In this document: positions 1 to 5,037 of the stretch, in pieces
Layout of the letters: the number at the start of each line of letters is the position of its first letter
Numbering within the stretch: the stretch's first letter is position 1
From: Alphaproteobacteria bacterium
Lineage (GTDB): Bacteria > Pseudomonadota > Alphaproteobacteria > RF32 > CAG-239
DNA length: 5,037 bases
Direction of reading: 5' to 3'
Assembly: GCA_017452115.1 (NCBI GenBank)
Contig: JAFTNB010000223.1
Location: 1 to 5,037, forward strand
Notes under the pieces: model-generated
Database searches by the model: none
Told to the model about the DNA's origin: nothing
What the model saw: only the letters and a program-made list of their open reading frames with translations
Program-made: the position numbers and the translations under genes

Positions 1-40
1 TATAAATTATAACAATATTTTATATATGGGTAGTATTTAT

Positions 41-79
41 TTGATTTTATTCAACTTAATGTATAAAATATTTTATAAA
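41..79 (+). promoter_or_regulatory. Possible promoter of the virB8-like gene
   Basis: The 102 bases before the virB8-like gene are very AT-rich. TTGATT (41-46) and TATAAA (62-67) resemble -35 and -10 boxes, but their spacing is short at 15 bases. A second TATAAA (74-79) has only a poor -35 (TTCAAC, 50-55). In such AT-rich DNA these matches are easily produced by chance, so transcription could also enter from beyond the left edge. Confidence 0.3.
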
Positions 80-102
80 CAGACAACAAGGCTGAATATA
101 TC

Positions 103-876
103 ATGTTTGAAATATTACATGCTTTTTTTAAACACAAAGAAAAAGAAAGTCCGGATAAACTTGGTCTTTATCCGGAAATGGTACATGTAAATGCAATGCC
201 GGAAAGACGGTATCTATGGACGTCCAGAATTATGGTAATTTTAGCATCAATAAGTATGTGTATAAACATGATGTTAGCCATGACTGTATATCTACTTATT
301 CCACAAAAAAGCGTATATCCTCGTCTTTTGCATATAAATAAATATTTTAGCCAACTTGAGCTTGTGCCATACAAAGAAGTAAAAACCAGAGCTATGGATT
401 TGTTAGCTGAACAGTATATTCGTGATTATATTACTTTACGCAATACAATCACTAACGATTACGATGAATTGCTTGCTCGCTGGGGCGAAGGTGAAATTAT
501 ATATTGGACATCAGCGAAACCAGTATTTGAAACCTTTTACAAAAGCGATGTACAGCACAATATGATATTATTTAAAGAAAAAGGATTACAACGTTTTGTA
601 AAAATTGAATGGGTTAGACCATTAACATTAGGTTTATGGCAAGTTCAATATTTAACTATGGATATTATTCCGGGGGTAAAAAAAGTAGATACTAAAATTT
701 GGCGTGCAACCATGCGTATCGTTTTTTTGCGTTTCCCATTTCCTAAAAAAGAAGATCAAATAAAAAATCCATTTGGATTTATTGTACAAAACTATTCACT
801 ATCTTATGTTGGGACGCCAGAATCATCAGCCCATTACCTAGAACGAGCAAAGGGGAATATCGAAAAACAAATGTAA
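103..876 (+). CDS. VirB8-family type IV secretion inner-membrane protein
   Basis: This is a 257-residue bitopic inner-membrane protein of the VirB8 family. Such proteins form part of the inner-membrane assembly platform of type IV secretion systems and hold a periplasmic NTF2-like domain. A short charged cytoplasmic N-terminus is followed by one hydrophobic segment (about residues 43-66). The periplasmic part carries two family hallmarks: the helix QYIRDYITLRNTI (104-116), like the Y-x-x-A/L-R-E-x-Y helix of VirB8, and NPFGF (222-226), matching the conserved NPLGF turn followed by a strand (VQNYSLSY). The length fits VirB8 (about 220-260). The start is the first ATG. Its ribosome binding site is weak, with AAGG at 88-91, 11 bases upstream. 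No other secretion gene is visible: the gene is followed at once by a terminator, so it is either the last gene of an operon extending left or a single-gene unit. TrbF or a conjugative/ComB-type VirB8 are alternatives. The family call is firm, but the type of system is unknown. Confidence 0.85.
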   Translation: MFEILHAFFKHKEKESPDKLGLYPEMVHVNAMPERRYLWTSRIMVILASISMCINMMLAMTVYLLIPQKSVYPRLLHINKYFSQLELVPYKEVKTRAMDLLAEQYIRDYITLRNTITNDYDELLARWGEGEIIYWTSAKPVFETFYKSDVQHNMILFKEKGLQRFVKIEWVRPLTLGLWQVQYLTMDIIPGVKKVDTKIWRATMRIVFLRFPFPKKEDQIKNPFGFIVQNYSLSYVGTPESSAHYLERAKGNIEKQM

Positions 877-918
877 TAAAAATTAAACCGCAGAAGATAT
901 TCTACGGTTTAATTTTTA
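877..918. terminator. Bidirectional intrinsic terminator between convergent genes
   Basis: A long inverted repeat pairs 877-890 (TAAAAATTAAACCG) with 905-918. After one mismatch, an inner AGAA/TTCT stem (892-895 with 900-903) closes on a GATA loop. On the plus strand it leads into TTTTTATTTTTTTC and begins just after the virB8-like stop codon (874-876). On the minus strand it supplies a T-run, and the TAA stop of the small minus-strand gene (916-918) lies inside the stem. It should therefore end transcripts arriving from both sides. Confidence 0.85.
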
Positions 919-1203
919 TTTTTTTCTTGACTTTAACTCAAGTTCTTTAAGCATAATTAGTTTGGCTTCTTCCAGAGTATAAGGAAGCATTGCATTTCTT
1001 TTATTAACAACAACGACACTAGAATCTACACATAAAAAATAAGTTACAGATATTGAAGCAGAATTTTGGCTACCAGCATCTAAAACACCTATCGCATGCA
1101 TAACATGAATTGGTTGAGCTTTTTCAATAACGTTATTACGACTGCTCTGTTCTCTCTGCTCTATTTCGGCTTGTTCCTTAGCTATTTCATCTAAAGCGAC
1201 CAA
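916..1203 (-). CDS. Small unrecognised protein, probable lipoprotein with interrupted signal peptide
   Basis: This open frame gives 95 residues from a TTG codon. I do not recognise a family. The protein starts with a charged, helix-prone stretch (EIAKEQAEIEQREQ, 6-19). A mixed middle follows, including a strand-like segment (ISVTYFLCVDSSVVVV, 51-66), and the tail is basic (ELELKSRKK). The TTG start has no Shine-Dalgarno sequence and is probably not the original one. The same frame continues upstream as LLFLVFVTFCSCDV, a hydrophobic core with Cys residues typical of a lipoprotein signal, but a TAA at 1246-1248 separates it from MKH with an ATG at 1257. The gene is therefore either a pseudogene of a lipoprotein of about 113 residues, an affected read, or a gene using an odd start. 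It converges on the virB8-like gene and shares its terminator. A role as a small type IV secretion lipoprotein (VirB7-like) is only a guess from the neighbour. Confidence 0.5.
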   Translation of the reverse strand: MVALDEIAKEQAEIEQREQSSRNNVIEKAQPIHVMHAIGVLDAGSQNSASISVTYFLCVDSSVVVVNKRNAMLPYTLEEAKLIMLKELELKSRKK

Positions 1204-1257
1204 GACATCACAACTGCAAAAAGTTACGAATACTAAAAATAATAATTAATGTTTCAT
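1204..1257 (-). pseudogene. Interrupted lipoprotein signal peptide upstream of the small gene
   Basis: Read on the minus strand from the ATG at 1257-1255, the codons give M-K-H, TAA (1248-1246), then L-L-F-L-V-F-V-T-F-C-S-C-D-V, running without a break into the 95-codon frame. Positive charge, hydrophobic core and Cys at the expected distance are the three parts of a lipoprotein signal. The better anchor is the second Cys, preceded by Ser (F-C-S-C). No ATG, GTG or TTG lies between the TAA and the TTG at 1203. One base change in the TAA, for example to AAA, would restore a complete signal. The ATG has no clear Shine-Dalgarno sequence. Confidence 0.55.
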
Positions 1258-1297
1258 AAGTATAAATTTTGAGATTAATAATTAACTTTTGGTATTC

Positions 1298-1325
1298 ATA
1301 GTAGTAACTTATTTTGTGTAGTCAA
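1298..1325 (-). promoter_or_regulatory. Candidate sigma-70 promoter for the small minus-strand gene
   Basis: On the minus strand, TTGACT (1325-1320; five of six consensus bases) is followed after 16 bases by TACTAT (1303-1298; four of six). A transcript would start near 1291, giving a leader of about 35 bases to the ATG at 1257. That fits the interrupted upstream start better than the TTG at 1203. The -35 box sits one base past the T-tract of the terminator of the preceding operon. Confidence 0.5.
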
Positions 1326-1326
1326 C

Positions 1327-1357
1327 AAAAAACGCCTCACATTTCTGCAAGGCGTTT
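1327..1357 (-). terminator. Intrinsic terminator of the comM-lipoprotein operon
   Basis: Read on the minus strand, AAACGCCT (1357-1350) pairs perfectly with AGGCGTTT (1337-1330) across a 12-base loop. A run of six T bases (1332-1327) follows or overlaps the stem end. It lies 16 bases after the TAA stop of the large lipoprotein gene (1374-1376), the right place to end the minus-strand operon. Confidence 0.85.
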
Positions 1358-1373
1358 AAATTAATAACGGCTG

Positions 1374-3665
1374 TTATTTTTTCTCTTTTCCGGTCATCGG
1401 AGTCGGAGCTTTATCTGATTTATCGCTATCAATAGCCTCTGCGACACCTTCAGATTTTGGCGTTTGCTTAACTTCTACAACCTCTTTAATGCCGGAATTT
1501 TCTTCAACTTTTAAGACATCGCCACAAATGCTTACATCTAAAGCTTCAAGCGCAGTTTCAATCGGAATAAACAAATCAGGTCCGTCTTCTGATTTTTTAC
1601 CGGAATGGGCAATACCGGCAATATTTCCCTTGCGGTCCACCAAAGCACCGCCGAGAGTAACATCCTGAACAGAAGTGCTAACCAGAATTTCAGCTCCTCT
1701 ATCCGGAGAATAACGATAACCTGTTACCTTACCGTTACTACCGATATATCCTTCAATATCGCCTTCTAAATCGCTAACACCAAAAGTCATAAAGATATCT
1801 TTATTAACTTCTGGTAGTCCGGTAGTTAGGGGAAGAGGGCGAACATCGGGAATTTCTTCATCCAATAACAACAAGGCCACATTCTTATTGGGGTTTACAC
1901 GAACAGCATTGGCTGTAGTTGTACGTCCGTTAATTGTTTTAACCTCAAAACGATTATTTTCTTTATTGAGTAAATCAGCTGAAGTTAAAACGAACTGTTT
2001 AGAAAGCAGCAAACCGGCACCTTTTTTGCCTTCGGCATTTTCAATTCCCAAAACGGCTTTACGCAGACGATAAATATTTTCGGCATTCATTTGGGTATAT
2101 GGAGCTTGAGCCATAATACACAATTTGCTATTATTATTGACTATAGAGTTTTCTGAAGGCGCAAAATCCTTTGGTTCTTCTTTCTTTTCAGGTTGTTGTA
2201 TTTCTACCCAATAGTCATCTGCCGTTTTAGTAACATTTAATAATGAGCCAATAGCTTCGATACCACCACGCTGTTCAACAGCACGAGCTACTGCAGTTGC
2301 CCCACCGCTTTCTTCTTCAATTTCTTCAATCGTAATTACAGATCCTTCAGCATCAACACCACCGCGTTGCTCAATCACACTACCAATAGCATCAAAGCCG
2401 CTGCGTTCATCAAGGCGCAAATCTTCTCTGTCTTCAATATCAATATAAATATCACGGGAAGTATCAAGTTCATATTCATCATATGGTAATTCTTCTTCAA
2501 TTACTTCATAACGGTCATTGCAACGATGCTCCCGACACACTTCACGAATATTCTCACGATAGTCGCGCGCACGGCGGACATATTCATTATTTCGATATTT
2601 ACGGGATACACAAGGGCTGTCATATTCAATATAATCTCTTTCAATCTGCAAGAGTTCATCTTTATATTGGCATTGGAAAGTATCGGCAGCTCGTTCTGTC
2701 TTATCAAAACAACGTTGTTGTTTCATTAATTGTTCCGGAGTTACACGCTTAAGCATTTGCTGTTCAAACTCACGATTATAAGTCAAGTTATTCAAAGCTT
2801 CGGCAAAAGCACGTTCAACCAACAATGTTTCGCCATTGGGCTCTCCGACATTTACTTCGCCATAACCGGTTGTTGTTCCTTTCCAATATACTTTATTACG
2901 GCATAAATCCATAACACGCCATGTTACGGTAATTTCAGAAGTTCCGGTACGTTGTATTTTCTTTTTAGCCTTATCCCAATCATATTCATCACAGATATTC
3001 ATAAAATAATCCGTAATTTCGGCAGTTAAAATATATTCAGGTGTTTTAATTCTATCCGAATCGGCAAAATTTTTATCATTTCTATCAACAACAACGGGAT
3101 ATACAGGATTCATATTTTTGAAAAAGATATCAAAGAAGCGCATATCTTTTTCCATTGCCCGTCCCTCATTCAAGAAAACATTTTTACTTTCGCGGCGACA
3201 ACCGAAAATACGGAAGCGATAATTACCAAGCTTATCTCTATTAAAATTATCACCATTTCTCAAACGAAAATCTACATATGCCAACTGCAGAGAAGCAAAA
3301 TCATCACGAATATGGTGAATATTCTCATATGCCGCAACGGCAGCATCGTCAACATAGTAAACTTTTTCAGAATAACGGCGATTAATGACTTGGGCATTTT
3401 GACGAGAAACAGGGGCAACACGTTTGGAAATTTTCCTACGCACAACAATTTTTTCTTGAGGCTCTGCAGATTTTTGTACTTTAGTTGTCTTTTGGGCTGT
3501 GGATTTTTTTGCCTCACCATCATTTACACCACAAACGCAAGGAAACAAACCGAGAGTATTATCCGGATTTTCGCACATACAAGGCAGCACATCGGGGCTG
3601 CGATACGAACATGAAGCCAGCAAAATTGCGGCGCCGAATAGCTTTAATGTATTGTTTACTCTCAT
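1374..3665 (-). CDS. Large lipoprotein with catalytically dead trypsin/DegP-like C-terminal domain
   Basis: This is a 763-residue secreted lipoprotein that I cannot name. Residues 1-18 are a lipoprotein signal with lipobox LASC and anchor Cys19; Ser20 suggests outer-membrane sorting by the enterobacterial rule. A twin Cys motif (PCMC 28-31, PCVC 42-45) and a basic stretch (53-98) follow. Residues about 150-300 (YILTAEITDY 211-220, TVTWRVMDL 246-254, VYWKGTTTGYGEV 259-271) resemble CsgG/LpoB-type lipoprotein domains (tentative). Residues 300-420 are highly charged, then come 13-residue repeats (419-476). Residues about 530-712 match the chymotrypsin-fold core of DegP-type proteases: GAGLLLSKQFVLTSAD (549-564), NKNVALLLLDE (593-603), LGGALVDRKGNIAGI (671-685). 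The His, Asp and Ser positions are D564, N595 and L671, so it should not cut peptides and more likely binds or scaffolds. The start is well set: AGGAG lies 8 bases before the ATG. It follows comM by 11 bases, so both are likely co-transcribed. Confidence 0.8.
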   Translation of the reverse strand: MRVNNTLKLFGAAILLASCSYRSPDVLPCMCENPDNTLGLFPCVCGVNDGEAKKSTAQKTTKVQKSAEPQEKIVVRRKISKRVAPVSRQNAQVINRRYSEKVYYVDDAAVAAYENIHHIRDDFASLQLAYVDFRLRNGDNFNRDKLGNYRFRIFGCRRESKNVFLNEGRAMEKDMRFFDIFFKNMNPVYPVVVDRNDKNFADSDRIKTPEYILTAEITDYFMNICDEYDWDKAKKKIQRTGTSEITVTWRVMDLCRNKVYWKGTTTGYGEVNVGEPNGETLLVERAFAEALNNLTYNREFEQQMLKRVTPEQLMKQQRCFDKTERAADTFQCQYKDELLQIERDYIEYDSPCVSRKYRNNEYVRRARDYRENIREVCREHRCNDRYEVIEEELPYDEYELDTSRDIYIDIEDREDLRLDERSGFDAIGSVIEQRGGVDAEGSVITIEEIEEESGGATAVARAVEQRGGIEAIGSLLNVTKTADDYWVEIQQPEKKEEPKDFAPSENSIVNNNSKLCIMAQAPYTQMNAENIYRLRKAVLGIENAEGKKGAGLLLSKQFVLTSADLLNKENNRFEVKTINGRTTTANAVRVNPNKNVALLLLDEEIPDVRPLPLTTGLPEVNKDIFMTFGVSDLEGDIEGYIGSNGKVTGYRYSPDRGAEILVSTSVQDVTLGGALVDRKGNIAGIAHSGKKSEDGPDLFIPIETALEALDVSICGDVLKVEENSGIKEVVEVKQTPKSEGVAEAIDSDKSDKAPTPMTGKEKK
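2238..2411 (-). repeat. Four 13-residue repeats inside the large lipoprotein
   Basis: Residues 419-431 (DERSGFDAIGSVI), 432-444 (EQRGGVDAEGSVI), 451-463 (EESGGATAVARAV) and 464-476 (EQRGGIEAIGSLL) are units of one 13-residue repeat. The first two and last two are each tandem, and a 6-residue acidic spacer (TIEEIE) separates the pairs. The consensus is about xxRGGxxAxGSxx. The copies also match partly at DNA level, with a 96-base offset between units two and four, so the block probably grew by internal duplication. It links the acidic region to the protease-like domain. Confidence 0.7.
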
Positions 3666-3680
3666 TATTTCGTCTCCTAA
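3666..3680 (-). promoter_or_regulatory. Ribosome binding site of the lipoprotein gene overlapping the comM stop
   Basis: On the minus strand the junction reads TTTTAGGAGACGAAATAATG. The comM stop TAG (3679-3677) is part of the AGGAG, which stands 8 bases before the ATG (3665-3663). This arrangement fixes the lipoprotein start and supports translation of both genes from one mRNA. Confidence 0.85.
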
Positions 3681-5037
3681 AAACTCTTCTTTTGCAAAGC
3701 TCGTCTATATGACAAAGCTTCTGCAACATGCATATTACTAACTTTTATTTTATTTTGCAAGTCCGCAATCGTTCTTGCCAGCCGGATTGTGCGATGATAA
3801 GCTCTTGCAGAAAGATTGTTTTTCTCGGCAAAAGAAATTAACAACTTTTGCGCATCATCTTCCAAATCTGCAAATTCTTCTAAAACCGCACCTTTGAGTT
3901 GAGAATTGGTATGGAGTTCAGGATATCCTGCTGCAATAAAACGCTGCTTTTGAATTTGACGAGCATTAATCACTCTGGCTCGTATTGCGGCAGAAGTTTC
4001 ACCTCTTTTTGCATCTGCCAAATCCCATGGGCTAACTGCAGGAACTTCAATCTGAATATCTATTCTATCAAGCAACGGACCAGAAATTTTAGCTTGATAT
4101 TCCGCAGCACATTGCGGGGCTCGACTACATTCATGTTCCGACATCCCCAAGTGTCCACAACGACAAGGATTCATAGCGGCAACAAGTTGAAATTTAGCCG
4201 GATAGGAAGTATGTGCATTAACACGAGAAATTGTAACAGTACCGTTTTCCAACGGCTGACGTAAAGCTTCAAGAGTGGCACGGTTAAATTCAGGCAATTC
4301 ATCCAAAAACAACACACCGTTATTAGCCAAAGAAATATCTCCCGGACGACCTTTACGTCCACCACCAACTAATGCCGGCGTCGACGCTGTATGATGAGGA
4401 TCGCGAAAAGGTCTATCAAAACAAAGTTTTCCATCTTTTAATTCACCAGCAATGGAATGTATCATGCTTGTTTCCAAAGCCTCTTCCGGTGTCATTGGAG
4501 GAAGAATAGTAGATAAACGAGAAGCGAGCATTGATTTTCCGGAACCGGGAGGACCAATCATCAGTAAGTTATGACCTCCGGCAGCGGCGACTTCAAGTGC
4601 ACGTTTAGCACTTTCTTGTCCTTTTACATCGCTCATATCTAATACATTGTTAGAAGTTTCTATTTTTTGTTTGAGCGGAGCAGATAAGGTTTGCAGTCCA
4701 CGAAAATGGTTTATTAAAGTAATAAGCGAATCGGGAGCAACAATATTATTTAGTCCTGACCAAGCAGTATAACTTCCACATGAAGAAGGACAAATAACAC
4801 CCTTATTCATATCATTAGCGTTAATAGCCACCGGCAATACACCATTAACACCGATAATGGAACCATCAAGACCAAGTGCTCCCAATACGATATATTCTGA
4901 CAAAACTTCATTAGGAATCACGCCAAGTACCGCCAATAGTCCTAAAGCGACAGGCAAATCAAAATGTGAACCCTCTTTGAGAAGATTGGCTGGAGCCAAA
5001 TTTACTGTGATATGTTTGGCAGGCAAAGACAAACCCA
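3677..5037 (-). CDS. comM: ComM/YifB family AAA+ ATPase (5' end beyond window)
   Basis: This is the ComM (YifB) protein, a Mg-chelatase-like AAA+ ATPase. In naturally transformable bacteria it works as a hexameric helicase that drives branch migration while incoming single-stranded DNA is joined to the chromosome. About 453 codons are visible. The frame runs off the right edge: the upstream codon is an in-frame Gly, and ITVNLAPANLLKEGSHFDLP normally lies well inside the protein, so roughly 60-70 N-terminal residues are missing. Numbering from the TTG at 5032, the Lon-C-like N-domain fills 1-115. The AAA+ core has Walker A GPPGSGKS (160-167), Walker B VLFLDE (240-245), sensor-1 Asn in AAMNPC (285-290) and the arginine-finger-like LLDRID (320-325). 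The Cys set C290, C292, C302 and C308 resembles a zinc site. The Mg_chelatase_C helical domain (about 350-448) carries SARAYHRTIRLARTIADL. All key residues are present, so it should be active. It is the upstream partner of the lipoprotein gene; its promoter is outside the window. Confidence 0.95.
   Translation of the reverse strand, partial: GLSLPAKHITVNLAPANLLKEGSHFDLPVALGLLAVLGVIPNEVLSEYIVLGALGLDGSIIGVNGVLPVAINANDMNKGVICPSSCGSYTAWSGLNNIVAPDSLITLINHFRGLQTLSAPLKQKIETSNNVLDMSDVKGQESAKRALEVAAAGGHNLLMIGPPGSGKSMLASRLSTILPPMTPEEALETSMIHSIAGELKDGKLCFDRPFRDPHHTASTPALVGGGRKGRPGDISLANNGVLFLDELPEFNRATLEALRQPLENGTVTISRVNAHTSYPAKFQLVAAMNPCRCGHLGMSEHECSRAPQCAAEYQAKISGPLLDRIDIQIEVPAVSPWDLADAKRGETSAAIRARVINARQIQKQRFIAAGYPELHTNSQLKGAVLEEFADLEDDAQKLLISFAEKNNLSARAYHRTIRLARTIADLQNKIKVSNMHVAEALSYRRALQKKSF

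Noticed and set aside
1240..1285. Direct repeat TAATAATTAA at 1240-1249 and 1276-1285
   Set aside because: Ten AT-only bases recurring within AT-rich intergenic DNA are easily explained by chance, and the flanks do not match.
2483..2752. Plus-strand open frames of 60-100 codons (also at 1888, 2526, 3312, 3485, 3499 and 3899)
   Set aside because: They lie wholly or mostly opposite the lipoprotein and comM genes, have no recognisable protein features or ribosome binding sites, and are expected shadows of long coding frames.
1374..3665. Active DegP/HtrA-type serine protease
   Set aside because: The positions of His, Asp and Ser hold Asp, Asn and Leu, and no PDZ domain is visible.
5030..5032. 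TTG as the true start of comM
   Set aside because: The frame stays open to the window edge, and the following ITVNLAPANLLKEGSHFDLP segment normally lies inside ComM, so the start is outside the window.
3677..5037. Magnesium chelatase subunit (BchI/ChlI) for chlorophyll synthesis
   Set aside because: The Lon-C-like N-terminal segment and the Cys-rich insertion after NPC mark the ComM/YifB family; there are no pigment genes nearby.
1..5037. CRISPR arrays, tRNA or rRNA genes, insertion sequence ends
   Set aside because: Scanning by eye found no regularly spaced repeats, cloverleaf-like segment, transposase or terminal inverted repeats.

Overview
The window looks like low-GC Gram-negative chromosome, roughly 35-40% GC by eye. 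A VirB8-family type IV secretion protein, a large lipoprotein with a clear LASC lipobox and a ComM-type AAA+ ATPase all point to a proteobacterium. An AT-rich alphaproteobacterium is my best guess, but that is inference and no rRNA or marker gene here settles it.

Layout, left to right. A 102-base AT-rich leader precedes a plus-strand virB8-like gene (103-876). It ends at a strong two-way hairpin terminator (877-918) shared with a convergent minus-strand gene. That second gene (916-1203, 95 codons from a TTG start) is a small unrecognised protein. The 54 bases in front of it read in frame as a lipoprotein signal peptide, MKH-stop-LLFLVFVTFCSCD, interrupted by a single TAA. It is therefore either a freshly broken lipoprotein gene or one that uses an unusual start. 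A minus-strand promoter candidate (1298-1325) lies just upstream, directly against the T-tract of the next terminator (1327-1357).

The right-hand 3.7 kb is a minus-strand operon. comM (yifB) enters from beyond the right edge and ends at 3677. After an 11-base gap containing a good AGGAG ribosome binding site comes a 763-residue lipoprotein gene (1374-3665), ending at the hairpin at 1330-1357. The lipoprotein has a lipid-anchor signal, a Cys-x-Cys pair, a CsgG/LpoB-like middle region (tentative), an acidic linker with 13-residue repeats and a C-terminal trypsin/DegP-like domain. All three catalytic positions of that protease domain are substituted, so it should be a pseudoprotease.

Functionally, ComM is a DNA branch-migration motor used in natural transformation, and VirB8 proteins are inner-membrane pieces of DNA or protein translocation machines. 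Their proximity is suggestive, but they lie in separate transcription units and no direct link is shown. The most interesting items are the multi-domain pseudoprotease lipoprotein and the interrupted small lipoprotein.
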